64,000 nt of DNA from Coprococcus phoceensis (GTDB lineage Bacteria; Bacillota; Clostridia; Lachnospirales; Lachnospiraceae). The translations under genes and the position numbers were made by a program. The first letter of the stretch is position 1; each line of letters opens with the position of its first letter. The stretch covers positions 248,001 to 312,000 of the forward strand of contig NZ_FNWC01000006.1 in the NCBI RefSeq assembly GCF_900104635.1, given 5' to 3'. The notes beneath the pieces are model-generated. The model had not been told where the DNA came from. It made no database searches and saw only the letters and a program-made list of their open reading frames with translations. Positions 27,078-36,219 of the stretch are shown piece by piece.

Positions 27078-28493
27078 ATGATGGAGGAGTTAAAAATAGG
27101 ACGAGCTGTGCAGGCGAACCCATATGTGATACAGATGGATCGGTTTGTGCAGTCTTTGGAAAAATTGACCAAGGTATTTTTGCAGCTGGAGAGAAAACAT
27201 GATTTATTTACAAAAGCGGAAATGGAAGAAATGTACGAAAAAGTAAATGAGAAAGTGTGCGGCAATTGTGCGAATAAAGAAGTGTGTCTTGGACAAGAGG
27301 CGTTTCTGACCTACCAGATGGTACATGAGATTTTTTGTACCATAGAAGAATATGGTGTGGAACTGAACACTGAGGTGAAACGTAAGATACAGAAAAGATG
27401 TGTGCAGGCGCCGCGCTTTTTGCGGACGGCGCTTGAGGTGTTTAAAGGCGCGAGACAGAATCTGATGTGGAATAATAAAATGGCACAGAACAGGGAAGGA
27501 TGTGCGGTGCAGCTTGACACATTTGCCCAGATGATTCAGCATGCCACAAGAGAACTGGACGCCAGTATTTTTGCGGACGAGCATTTGGAAAAGAAAATAC
27601 GGGGGAGATTTTCCAAAATTGGGGTACGGCTTTTAAGTACGGTATTTTTTGTGACAGAAGATGGGAAATATGAGGTTCATGTTACGGCAAAATCTATCAA
27701 AGGGCAGTGTGTATCCACGAAAGAGCTTGTGCAGATCATATCGGAGTGTGTCGGAAGAAAGATGGTGGCGGACCGCGATGAAAGGCCGGTGCTTGGAGAA
27801 GAGTATTGTACAGTCACCTGTGTGGAAGGGCCACGTTTTCATACGCTTCAGGGAATTGCGAAAATCGGAAAGGGATGCCGTAAGATATCGGGGGACAGCT
27901 TTTCGATGATGGAGATGCCGGGCGGCAGGAAGGGCATCATACTCTCCGACGGAATGGGGGCAGGGGAAGCAGCATTTAAGGAAAGCGCCATGGTGGTGGA
28001 AATGTTAGAGGAACTTCTGGCAGCTGGATTCCCGAAAGAGACAGCAATTCAGATGTTGAATACAGCGCTGGTGATGGGGCGCGAAGAGGTGCGGTTTTCT
28101 ACAATTGATATGAGTGTATTTGACCTGTATAGTGGGAAATGTGAGTTTGTGAAGGCGGGGGCATCCACTACGTTTGTAAAATATGAGGATAAGGTAGAGA
28201 CAATCAAATCAACCAGTCTTCCGATAGGAGTTTTGCCTAAATTGGAGGTGGATTGTGTTGTGCGAAGCTTGTGCGATGGGAATTTTGTTGTGATGGTGAC
28301 AGATGGGGTGCTTGATGCGCTTCCGGTTGGAGAGCAGGAGCTGATCATGAAAATGATCATCGAGGGGACAAGCATAACCAACCCAAAAGAGATGGCGCAT
28401 CACATTTTAGAGCAGGTTTTGGAATGTTCCGGGGAGATCCCTTTGGATGATATGACGATTATGGTCGTGGGCATGTGGAGTCTTGCAAAATAA
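27078..28493 (+). CDS. spoIIE: SpoIIE-family protein phosphatase without membrane domain
   Basis: PP2C-type serine phosphatase of 471 residues. The C-terminal domain (about 270-470) has the SpoIIE signature KISGDSFSMMEMPGGRKGIILSDGMGAGEAA, in shorter parts, with the metal-binding Asp residues (SGD, SDGMG and VTDGVLD). Upstream is the regulatory helical region with a CGNCANKEVC Cys cluster (about 62-71). In Bacillus the 827-residue enzyme has ten N-terminal membrane segments; here none is present, and the stop-containing leader and terminator directly upstream leave no room for them. Expected role: dephosphorylate SpoIIAA to release sigma-F in the forespore. How it reaches the septum without a membrane domain is unclear. 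Confidence 0.9.
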   Translation: MMEELKIGRAVQANPYVIQMDRFVQSLEKLTKVFLQLERKHDLFTKAEMEEMYEKVNEKVCGNCANKEVCLGQEAFLTYQMVHEIFCTIEEYGVELNTEVKRKIQKRCVQAPRFLRTALEVFKGARQNLMWNNKMAQNREGCAVQLDTFAQMIQHATRELDASIFADEHLEKKIRGRFSKIGVRLLSTVFFVTEDGKYEVHVTAKSIKGQCVSTKELVQIISECVGRKMVADRDERPVLGEEYCTVTCVEGPRFHTLQGIAKIGKGCRKISGDSFSMMEMPGGRKGIILSDGMGAGEAAFKESAMVVEMLEELLAAGFPKETAIQMLNTALVMGREEVRFSTIDMSVFDLYSGKCEFVKAGASTTFVKYEDKVETIKSTSLPIGVLPKLEVDCVVRSLCDGNFVVMVTDGVLDALPVGEQELIMKMIIEGTSITNPKEMAHHILEQVLECSGEIPLDDMTIMVVGMWSLAK

Positions 28494-28548
28494 AAAGGAA
28501 TAAGATAAAATTAGTGCGGGTGAATAATTACAAAGGAAAATGTGGATA

Positions 28549-29970
28549 ATGTTAGAAAAAATAAGAAGGTATGTGGAAAAATGGCATATGATCGAGAATG
28601 GCGATAAGATAATTGTAGGCGTATCAGGAGGTGCAGATTCTATATGCCTTCTTTTTGTATTGATACAGCTGCAAAAAGAGATTCCGTTTGAGTTGGTCTG
28701 TGTTCATGTGAACCATGGATTGAGAGGGATAGATGCGGATGCGGACGAAATGTATGTAAAAAAAATGTGCGAGAAGCATTGTGTCCCATGTGAAATTTAT
28801 CGGGAAGATGTTGCATTAATTGCAAAAAAAAGGAAACAATCTTTGGAGGAGGCGGGGCGTGAAGTGCGCCGGGAAGCCTTTGTGAAAACCTTGAAGCGAT
28901 ATGGAGGAACTAAAATTGCGCTTGCGCATCATCAAAATGACAATGCAGAGACATTTCTGATGAATGTGGCTCGCGGAGCAGGTCTGAAAGGGCTTGGCGG
29001 CATACGTCCGGTAAATGGGAATGTGATTCGTCCGCTTCTTGCAGTGGAGCGTGGTGAGGTTGAGAAATATCTGGAAGAAGAGGGGATTGCCTTTTGTGTA
29101 GATGAGACCAATAAAAGTGATGCGTACATGAGAAACCGTATCCGGAATCACATTTTGCCGTATTTTGAGGAGCAGGTGAATAAAAGGACAGTTACTCACA
29201 TTAATGAGACAATGGAGCGGCTGAGGGAGATTGAAGGATTTTTGGAAGAGCAGACTGAGATTTCGTGGAGGCAGTGTACTAGAACCGAAGAAACAGGAAC
29301 TGTTATCCTGCAGGCTGAATTTCAACAGATTCCGCATGTGATACAGTCATTTGTTTTGAAAAAGGTACTTTGGGAAGTCTGCAGGCGAGAGAAAGATATT
29401 GAAGCTGTTCATCTGCAGATGCTTCAGGAGTTGTTTGAAAAGCAAGTCGGAAGAAGGGTGGATTTGCCGTATGATATGGAAGCCTGGCGGACGTATGACG
29501 GTGTTGTGTGCAGGAAAAAAACAGAGCCTGGACCGCAAAAAGCAGAAGAAAAAATATTGGACTGTGAAGGGCAGGAAACACATTTGTGTGAATGGTGTGG
29601 CTGGCAGATCAAAAGCCGCGTATTCGTGGCAGACCAAGTGCCACAGGAGGCTTCTGAAAAAGTTTACACGAAATGGTTTGATTATGATATAATAAGGGAC
29701 GCGGTGAGTATTAGAACAAGAAAGCCCGGAGATTACTTGGCGATTCATAGCGATGGCAAGACGCAGAAACTGAAGTCTTATTTTATCAATGAGAAGATTT
29801 CGGCGGAGGAAAGAGGAAAGATTCCCTTGATCGCAGAAGGCAGTCATATATTGTGGGTTGTCGGTTATCGTACGAGCAGCGCTTACCGGGTAACTAAGAA
29901 TACAAAAACAATATTAGAAATACAAATAAACGAAGGAGAAGAATCATGGCAGAGACAATTAAAGTATTAG
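28549..29970 (+). CDS. tilS: tRNA(Ile)-lysidine synthase
   Basis: Attaches lysine to C34 of the tRNA-Ile(CAU) anticodon so it reads AUA. 473 residues. PP-loop ATPase motif VGVSGGADSICLLF near the N-terminus, then VHVNHGLRG, ALAHHQNDNAETFLMN and RPLLAV, all standard. The C-terminal domain includes IRTRKPGDYL and WVVGYRTSSAYRVT. The ATG at 28549 is chosen; one at 28540 is only two bases from AAAGGA. The end overlaps hpt by 25 bases, with the hpt ribosome site inside the tilS coding sequence. Confidence 0.95.
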   Translation: MLEKIRRYVEKWHMIENGDKIIVGVSGGADSICLLFVLIQLQKEIPFELVCVHVNHGLRGIDADADEMYVKKMCEKHCVPCEIYREDVALIAKKRKQSLEEAGREVRREAFVKTLKRYGGTKIALAHHQNDNAETFLMNVARGAGLKGLGGIRPVNGNVIRPLLAVERGEVEKYLEEEGIAFCVDETNKSDAYMRNRIRNHILPYFEEQVNKRTVTHINETMERLREIEGFLEEQTEISWRQCTRTEETGTVILQAEFQQIPHVIQSFVLKKVLWEVCRREKDIEAVHLQMLQELFEKQVGRRVDLPYDMEAWRTYDGVVCRKKTEPGPQKAEEKILDCEGQETHLCEWCGWQIKSRVFVADQVPQEASEKVYTKWFDYDIIRDAVSIRTRKPGDYLAIHSDGKTQKLKSYFINEKISAEERGKIPLIAEGSHILWVVGYRTSSAYRVTKNTKTILEIQINEGEESWQRQLKY

Positions 29971-30473
29971 TATCAGAAGAAGAGGTAGATGCAAGAATTG
30001 AGGCGCTTGGAAAGCAGATCAGTGAGGATTATGCGGGAAAACAGGTACACCTTATCTGTGTGCTGAAAGGTGGCGTATTTTTTATGTGTGAACTTGCAAA
30101 AAGAATTACAGTTCCGGTATCCATGGATTTTATGAGTGTGAGCAGTTATGGGGACGGAACGACATCCAGCGGCGTTGTAAAGATTGCCAAAGACTTAGAT
30201 GAGACATTGGAAGGAAAAGACGTAATTGTTGTGGAAGATATTATTGATTCCGGAAGAACGCTGTCTTACCTGCTTGAAATTTTGGCAAAGAGAGGACCAA
30301 AGAGTATGAGACTTTGCACACTGCTTGACAAGCCGGAGAGACGTGTGCGCGATGTAAAAGTAGATTATGTAGGGTTCAATATTCCGGATGAATTCGTTGT
30401 GGGATACGGACTTGACTATGCACAAAAATATAGAAATCTGCCATACATCGGTGTTGTAGAAGGTGTGGAGTAG
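29946..30473 (+). CDS. hpt: Hypoxanthine phosphoribosyltransferase
   Basis: Purine salvage enzyme, 175 residues, converting hypoxanthine or guanine with PRPP to IMP or GMP. The PRPP loop is IVVEDIIDSGRTLSYLL; the flexible-loop SSYGDGTTSSG and base-site region VDYVGFNIPDEFVVGYGLDY are typical. AAGGAG precedes the ATG. It overlaps tilS and lies 14 bases before ftsH, the same order as in Bacillus. Confidence 0.96.
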   Translation: MAETIKVLVSEEEVDARIEALGKQISEDYAGKQVHLICVLKGGVFFMCELAKRITVPVSMDFMSVSSYGDGTTSSGVVKIAKDLDETLEGKDVIVVEDIIDSGRTLSYLLEILAKRGPKSMRLCTLLDKPERRVRDVKVDYVGFNIPDEFVVGYGLDYAQKYRNLPYIGVVEGVE

Positions 30474-30487
30474 GAAGGAGCTAAGAA

Positions 30488-32329
30488 TTGAATAGTAAGA
30501 AAAGCAGAGGAATGGGAGGTGCTTCAATCTTTATGGTTGTGGCGCTTGCCTTATTAGTGTACTGGTTTATTGGCCAGATGAACATGAAGCAGCGTGAATA
30601 TACGTATCAGGAATTTACGCAGGCAGTTCAGGACGGAGAGGTGGATTCAGTCATCATCCGGCAGAATAAAGAGGTGCCGACTGGACGGCTTGAGATTCAG
30701 ATGAAGGATCAGAGCGAAGATGTAAAATACCTGAATGTTTCTGATGTAAATGAGATACAGGAGTTGTTGAGTAAAGCAGATGTAAAGTGCACACTTGATG
30801 ATGTGCCGAAAGAGTCATGGTTTATGACCACGATGTTTCCGACGCTTTTGATGGTCGGGGTTGTGATTTTCTTGTTTATGATGATGAACAGACAGGGCGG
30901 CGGTGCCAATGTAAAAGCGATGAACTTTGGAAAGAGCCGTGCGCGTATGACAAGTGGTTCGGATAAGCAGGTGAAATTTGCACAGGTTGCAGGGCTTCAA
31001 GAGGAAAAAGAAGAATTGGAAGAGATCGTAGATTTCTTGAAAAGTCCGAAGAAATACATTCAGGTGGGAGCCAGAATCCCGAAGGGTGTTCTTTTGGTGG
31101 GACCTCCGGGAACAGGAAAGACATTACTTGCCAAAGCCGTGGCAGGAGAAGCGGGTGTTCCGTTCTTCACGATTTCCGGTTCTGATTTTGTAGAGATGTT
31201 TGTCGGTGTGGGAGCTTCTCGTGTGCGTGATTTGTTTGAGGATGCGAAGAAACATGCGCCATGTATTATTTTCATTGATGAGATTGATGCGGTTGCAAGA
31301 CGTCGCGGTACCGGAATGGGCGGCGGACATGACGAACGAGAGCAGACATTGAATCAGCTTCTTGTTGAGATGGATGGTTTTGGTGTAAATGAAGGAATTA
31401 TCGTAATGTCAGCGACGAACCGTGTGGATATTTTGGATCCGGCAATTTTAAGACCGGGGCGTTTTGACCGAAAAGTGATGGTCGGAAGACCGGACGTGAA
31501 AGGAAGAAAAGAGATTTTGGAAGTTCACGCGAAAGGGAAACCGCTCGGTGATGATGTGGATTTGGCGCAGATTGCACAGACAACTTCTGGATTTACGGGG
31601 GCAGATCTTGAGAATCTGTTAAATGAGGCTGCGATTTTGGCGGCGAAAGAGAATCGGGTATACATTCAACAGTCTGATATCCGCCATGCGTTTGTGAAGG
31701 TTGGAATCGGAGCAGAAAAGAAAAGTAAAGTGGTATCTGAAAAAGAAAAGAAAATTACGGCTTACCATGAAGCGGGGCATGCGATTTTATTTCATGTGCT
31801 TCCGGATGTGGGACCTGTCTACAGCGTGTCTATCATTCCTACCGGAGTGGGTGCTGCCGGATATACGATGCCGCTTCCGGAAAATGATGAGATGTTCAAT
31901 ACACGTGGAAAGATGTTACAGGAGATTACGGTAGCGCTTGGCGGACGTATTGCAGAGGAACTTGTGTTTGACGATATTACAACAGGGGCTTCACAGGATA
32001 TCAAGCAGGCTACAGCGCTTGCAAAATCTATGGTCATGAAGTTTGGTATGTCTGAAGAACTTGGACTTGTCAACTATGACAGCGACAGTGAAGAAGTGTT
32101 TGTGGGAAGGGATTTCGGCCACGCTTCAAGAGGATATGGAGAGGAAGTCGCAGGAAAGATTGACCGTGAAGTGAAGAAGATTATAGACGAATGCTATGCG
32201 AATGCGAAAGAGATCATTCAAAAATATAATCATGTATTAGAGTCCTGTGCAGACTTGCTTCTTGAAAAAGAGAAGATCACGAGAGAAGAATTTAGTGCAT
32301 TGTTTGATGAAGAAATAGCTGAGTCTTAG
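30488..32329 (+). CDS. ftsH: ATP-dependent zinc metalloprotease FtsH
   Basis: Membrane AAA+ protease of 613 residues for quality control and stress regulation. Two membrane helices (about 11-30 and 113-134) enclose a small extracytoplasmic domain. The AAA module has Walker A GPPGTGKT (205-212), Walker [11 protein letters not shown] and the SRH region [11 protein letters not shown]. The zinc site HEAGH is at 427-431. The start is TTG, after GGAAGGAG; no ATG fits. It closes the conserved block and is followed 17 bases later by the GH13 gene. Confidence 0.97.
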   Translation: MNSKKSRGMGGASIFMVVALALLVYWFIGQMNMKQREYTYQEFTQAVQDGEVDSVIIRQNKEVPTGRLEIQMKDQSEDVKYLNVSDVNEIQELLSKADVKCTLDDVPKESWFMTTMFPTLLMVGVVIFLFMMMNRQGGGANVKAMNFGKSRARMTSGSDKQVKFAQVAGLQEEKEELEEIVDFLKSPKKYIQVGARIPKGVLLVGPPGTGKTLLAKAVAGEAGVPFFTISGSDFVEMFVGVGASRVRDLFEDAKKHAPCIIFIDEIDAVARRRGTGMGGGHDEREQTLNQLLVEMDGFGVNEGIIVMSATNRVDILDPAILRPGRFDRKVMVGRPDVKGRKEILEVHAKGKPLGDDVDLAQIAQTTSGFTGADLENLLNEAAILAAKENRVYIQQSDIRHAFVKVGIGAEKKSKVVSEKEKKITAYHEAGHAILFHVLPDVGPVYSVSIIPTGVGAAGYTMPLPENDEMFNTRGKMLQEITVALGGRIAEELVFDDITTGASQDIKQATALAKSMVMKFGMSEELGLVNYDSDSEEVFVGRDFGHASRGYGEEVAGKIDREVKKIIDECYANAKEIIQKYNHVLESCADLLLEKEKITREEFSALFDEEIAES

Positions 32330-32346
32330 GAAAGAGGATAAGAAAT

Positions 32347-34377
32347 ATGAATGAGCAGGCACTGTTTTGTGACGGGACGGGGGCGTATGTCATTCCCCCG
32401 CAGCCCGATGCAAATGAGGCAATCACGCTGCGTTTTCGTACTGCGAAAGATGATGTAGATGCCGTTCGCCTTTTGACCAGAGACGCGAAATATGATTTGC
32501 AAAAAGTATATACAAAGGGTGAATTTGACTTTTATGAAGTGAACTGGAGAATGGGAGAGGATACATTCCGATATTGCTTTGAGATACAAAAAGGAGAGGA
32601 GATCTGTTATTACAACAGATACGGTGTCACAAACGAGATAATCGGATATTACGCATTTTCCATCGCTCCGGGGTTTGCAACGCCGGACTGGGCAAAAGGC
32701 GCAGTAATGTATCAGATTTTTGTGGATCGTTTTTATAATGGAGATACAAATAATGATGTAGAGTCCGGTGAGTATATGTATATTGGAGAGCCGTGTACAA
32801 AGGTGGATGACTGGGATAAATATCCGGCGCTGATGGGAGTGCGGGAATTTTATGGCGGTGATCTTAAGGGGGTACTGGAAAAGCTGGACTATCTGCAAGA
32901 GCTGGGGATCGAAGTAATTTATTTCAATCCCCTGTTTGTTTCTCCGTCGAATCACAAATATGACATTCAGGATTATGATTATATCGATCCGCATTTTGGT
33001 GTGATCGTGAATGACGGTGGTGATGTGCTGACAGAAGATCAGAGAGAAAACCGCTATGCTGAAAAATATAAATGCCGGGTGACGGATAAAGAGAATTTAG
33101 AAGCGAGTAATCGCCTGTTTATCCGTCTGGTGGAGGAGATGCATCGCCGCGGAATGAAGGTGATTTTGGACGGTGTGTTCAACCACTGTGGCTCTTTTAA
33201 TAAGTGGCTCGACCGTGAGCGGATTTATGAAGGAGCAGATGGCTATGAGCCAGGAGCATATATATCTGAGGAAAGTCCATATCGGAAGTTCTTCCAGTTC
33301 TTTGGAGAAGAATGGCCTTACAATGGAAATTATGATGGCTGGTGGGGGCACGATACACTGCCGAAATTGAACTATGAGGAATCTGTTAAACTGGAAAATT
33401 ATATTCTTTCCATTGGGAAAAAATGGGTGTCGCCTCCATATAATATTGATGGCTGGAGACTTGATGTTGCAGCAGATTTGGGACATAGCAATGAATACAA
33501 TCATGAATTTTGGAAAAAGTTCAGAGAGACCGTAAAATCGGCAAATCCAGATGCCATTATTTTGGCGGAGCATTATGGTGATCCGAGTGAATGGCTTCAG
33601 GGAGATGAGTGGGATACTGTGATGAACTATGATGCGTTTATGGAGCCGGTCACATGGTTCCTGACGGGAATGGAAAAACACAGTGATGAAGATCGAGTGG
33701 AACTTCGCGGCAATGCCGATTATTTCATTCAGGCGATGAAATATCATATGGCAAACATGCTCACCCCATCTTTGTATGTGGCGATGAACGAATTGTCTAA
33801 CCACGATCATTCACGTTTCCTGACGCGTACCAATCATATGGTTGGAAGAGTTGATAAGCTGGGACATGAGTCGGCAAGCGAATATACAAATGAGGCGGTT
33901 ATGCGTGAGGCAGTCATTATGCAGATGACATGGGTCGGCGCTCCGACGGTTTACTACGGAGATGAGGCAGGTGTGTGTGGTTTTACCGATCCGGATAATC
34001 GGAGAACCTATCCGTGGGGGCATGAAAATCATAAACTGATCGCATTTCACAAAGATATTATACGGATTCACAAAGAGAGTGAAGCGCTTCGTTATGGTTC
34101 GCTGGAGATTCTGCTCGGAGAAGAAAATCTTTTGGCGTATGGGCGTTTTACAGAAACAGAAAAGGTAATCATCATTATCCACAACCGGAGTGAATTAAGT
34201 GAAGTGACCGTGCCGGTATGGAGAGCGGAAGTTCCGATGAAATGTAAAATGCAGAGTAATATATATAGCTATGAACATGGATATAAGATGGACAGTGAGC
34301 AGTACCTTGTGGAAGATGGAGAAGTCGTTCTGAACATGGGGAAATATTCTGCGGTAGTTATGACTTATAAATCTTAA
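32347..34377 (+). CDS. Glycoside hydrolase family 13 (neopullulanase/cyclomaltodextrinase-like)
   Basis: Cytosolic alpha-glucan hydrolase of 676 residues without a signal peptide. An N-terminal beta domain resembling CBM34 (about 1-115) precedes the (beta/alpha)8 barrel. The conserved GH13 regions are DGVFNHCG, GWRLDVAAD with the nucleophile Asp373, ILAEHYGD with the acid/base Glu408, and LSNHDHSRF with Asp487. VYQ-type family openings (AVMYQIFVDRFYNGD) and a C-terminal beta domain are present. The substrate may be maltodextrins, cyclodextrins or pullulan; sequence cannot settle it. It is close downstream of ftsH and probably cotranscribed, before a tRNA unit. Confidence 0.93.
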   Translation: MNEQALFCDGTGAYVIPPQPDANEAITLRFRTAKDDVDAVRLLTRDAKYDLQKVYTKGEFDFYEVNWRMGEDTFRYCFEIQKGEEICYYNRYGVTNEIIGYYAFSIAPGFATPDWAKGAVMYQIFVDRFYNGDTNNDVESGEYMYIGEPCTKVDDWDKYPALMGVREFYGGDLKGVLEKLDYLQELGIEVIYFNPLFVSPSNHKYDIQDYDYIDPHFGVIVNDGGDVLTEDQRENRYAEKYKCRVTDKENLEASNRLFIRLVEEMHRRGMKVILDGVFNHCGSFNKWLDRERIYEGADGYEPGAYISEESPYRKFFQFFGEEWPYNGNYDGWWGHDTLPKLNYEESVKLENYILSIGKKWVSPPYNIDGWRLDVAADLGHSNEYNHEFWKKFRETVKSANPDAIILAEHYGDPSEWLQGDEWDTVMNYDAFMEPVTWFLTGMEKHSDEDRVELRGNADYFIQAMKYHMANMLTPSLYVAMNELSNHDHSRFLTRTNHMVGRVDKLGHESASEYTNEAVMREAVIMQMTWVGAPTVYYGDEAGVCGFTDPDNRRTYPWGHENHKLIAFHKDIIRIHKESEALRYGSLEILLGEENLLAYGRFTETEKVIIIIHNRSELSEVTVPVWRAEVPMKCKMQSNIYSYEHGYKMDSEQYLVEDGEVVLNMGKYSAVVMTYKS

Positions 34378-34384
34378 AAAAGTA

Positions 34385-34413
34385 TTGCGTTTCTAAAAAA
34401 AATATGATATAAA
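34385..34413 (+). promoter_or_regulatory. Promoter of the tRNA-Tyr/tRNA-Leu unit
   Basis: TTGCGT, 17-base spacer, TATAAA, 36 bases before tRNA-Tyr. A short inverted repeat TGTCAG/CTGACA lies between the promoter and the tRNA and may aid 5' processing. Confidence 0.75.
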
Positions 34414-34449
34414 TATATATTGTCAGGCTTAATAAAGACTGACATATAT

Positions 34450-34531
34450 GGATGGATTCCCGAGTGGCCAAAGGGGGCAGACTGTAAATCTGTTGGCACC
34501 GCCTTCGAAGGTTCGAATCCTTCTCCATCCA
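34450..34531 (+). tRNA. tRNA-Tyr (GTA)
   Basis: 82 bases, class II with a long variable arm. Acceptor GGATGGA pairs with TCCATCC, discriminator A; anticodon loop CTGTAAA with GTA; T-arm AAGGTTCGAATCCTT. CCA is not encoded. Confidence 0.97.
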
Positions 34532-34543
34532 TACTTTTCTTTT

Positions 34544-34630
34544 GCCGCAGTGGCGGAACAGGCAGACGCACAGGACTTAAAATCCTGCGGGACTTATACT
34601 CCCGTACCGGTTCGATTCCGGTCTGCGGCA
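34544..34630 (+). tRNA. tRNA-Leu (TAA)
   Basis: 87 bases, class II with a long variable arm. Acceptor GCCGCAG pairs with CTGCGGC, discriminator A; anticodon loop CTTAAAA with TAA; T-arm CCGGTTCGATTCCGG. CCA is not encoded. Confidence 0.97.
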
Positions 34631-34641
34631 TTGAAGGAATG

Positions 34642-34683
34642 AGAGTGAAGGTCTTAAAAGAATAAGGTTTTCGCTCTTTTTTT
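34642..34683 (+). terminator. Terminator after tRNA-Leu
   Basis: AGAGTGAA / TTCGCTCT stem with one G-T pair, followed by seven T. It ends the tRNA-Tyr/Leu transcript. Confidence 0.75.
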
Positions 34684-34726
34684 GGCTTTAGAATGTTTTA
34701 GAGAATGAAGATAAGGAGAGTGCAAG

Positions 34727-35887
34727 ATGAAAGATACGAAAATTACAGACTCTATTTTATATGTTGGTGTAGACGATAAAGACTTGGATTTGTTTGAAAG
34801 TCAGTATGTAGTTCCGAATGGAGTTTCTTATAATTCATATGTGATTTTAGACGAAAAGGTTACTTTGATGGATACAGTGGATCAAAGAGCTACAAAAGAG
34901 TGGTTGGAAAATCTTGACGCTGTACTGGAAGGAAGAACGATTGATTATCTTGTGGTTTCCCATATGGAACCGGATCATGCAGCGAATGCAAAAACATTGA
35001 TCGACAAATTTCCGAATATGAAGATTGTAGGAAATGCAAAGACTTTCGCTATGATGTCTCAGTTCTTTGATGTGGATCTCACGGGCAGATCTGTTGTTGT
35101 AAAAGAAGGAGATACACTGAATCTCGGAGCTCATACATTGCAGTTCATTATGGCACCGATGGTGCACTGGCCGGAAGTCATGGTGACATATGAACAGTCA
35201 GAAAAGATCTTGTTTTCAGCGGACGGATTTGGAAAATTCGGAGCGCTTGATGTGGAAGAGTCATGGGCGTGTGAAGCAAGAAGATATTATTTTAATATCG
35301 TAGGAAAATACGGCGCGCAGGTGCAGGCGTTGTTGAAAAAAGCGGCAACATTGGACATCAAGATGATCTGCCCGCTTCATGGACCGATTTTAAAAGAAAA
35401 TCTTGCATTTTATATTGATAAATATAATACATGGAGCAGTTATGAACCGGAAGACGAAGGCGTGTTTGTGGCATATGCATCTATTCACGGGAATACAGCA
35501 GAAGCGGCAAAAGAGTTCGTTGAGATGTTAAGGAAAAATGGCGCAGAAAAAGTAGTGATTGCAGACCTTTCCAGAGAAGACATGGCGGAGGCTGTGGAAG
35601 ATGCATTCCGTTATTCGAAACTGGTTGTTGCGGCAGCTTCTTATGACGCGGGAGTATTCCCATGTATGGAAGATTTCTTACATCATTTGAAAGCGAAAAA
35701 TTACCAAAAACGTACAGTGGGAATTATTGAAAACGGAAGTTGGGCACCTTCGGCTGCGAAACAGATGAAAGCGATTCTGGAAGGAATGAAAAACATTACA
35801 ATCTGTGAGCCGGTAGTGACGATTAAATCCACACTCAATGAGACAAGCAGAAAAGCGATGGAAGAATTGGCAAAAGAATTAGCGTAA
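34727..35887 (+). CDS. Flavodiiron protein (FprA family)
   Basis: Soluble O2 (or NO) reductase of 386 residues that protects anaerobes from oxygen. The metallo-beta-lactamase-like domain (1-250) has the diiron ligands in SHMEPDHA and further His and Asp residues in APMVHWPEVM, FSADGFG and PLHGP. The flavodoxin domain (about 255-386) has AYASIHGNTAEAA and binds FMN. No rubredoxin domain is fused. AAGGAGAG precedes the ATG. It stands alone between terminators. Confidence 0.96.
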   Translation: MKDTKITDSILYVGVDDKDLDLFESQYVVPNGVSYNSYVILDEKVTLMDTVDQRATKEWLENLDAVLEGRTIDYLVVSHMEPDHAANAKTLIDKFPNMKIVGNAKTFAMMSQFFDVDLTGRSVVVKEGDTLNLGAHTLQFIMAPMVHWPEVMVTYEQSEKILFSADGFGKFGALDVEESWACEARRYYFNIVGKYGAQVQALLKKAATLDIKMICPLHGPILKENLAFYIDKYNTWSSYEPEDEGVFVAYASIHGNTAEAAKEFVEMLRKNGAEKVVIADLSREDMAEAVEDAFRYSKLVVAAASYDAGVFPCMEDFLHHLKAKNYQKRTVGIIENGSWAPSAAKQMKAILEGMKNITICEPVVTIKSTLNETSRKAMEELAKELA

Positions 35888-35894
35888 TAGTAAA

Positions 35895-35924
35895 TGCGGT
35901 ACTTATCATAAGTGCCGCACTTTT
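35895..35924 (+). terminator. Terminator after the flavodiiron gene
   Basis: TGCGGTACTTAT / ATAAGTGCCGCA stem with one T-G pair, followed by CTTTTATT. Confidence 0.88.
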
Positions 35925-35944
35925 ATTGATAATCTTCTTCCTAT

Positions 35945-36136
35945 ATGAGTATAGACATTATTTTAATGAAAACTGTGAATACAAATATACAACTTCTTTA
36001 TCAGGCAATTTTCAGATTATGTCTGATACCGGATAAGTAAAAATTAGAAGAATTTCTTAAAGAGGCTGAGAAGATTGAGTTTAGTAAATACACAGACGCA
36101 ACAATATCTGTTTTTGAAGATGAAAATGCAACTTAA
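35945..36136 (+). pseudogene. Interrupted small ORF, unrecognised
   Basis: The gap of about 330 bases between the flavodiiron gene and the Rpn gene holds one frame of 64 codons that would run from ATG 35945 to TAA 36136 if a TAA at 36038-36040 were sense. The downstream half (KLEEFLKEAEKIEFSKY and following residues) has protein-like composition, whereas the upstream half lacks a ribosome site. I read it as the remnant of a lost gene, without a family. The rest of the gap is AT-rich sequence with no further signal I can support. Confidence 0.25.
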
Positions 36137-36219
36137 AAAAATAAAATTAAAACTGGTGTTCACGGCTTTATTTTGTTAATATTGTCTTATAGAGTTCCTC
36201 TGTATTATGGAGGAGTTAT

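Noticed and set aside
34420-34665. Plus-strand ORFs of 60-80 codons over tRNA-Tyr and tRNA-Leu
   Set aside because: The region is fully explained by two tRNA genes; the translations are common false ORFs.
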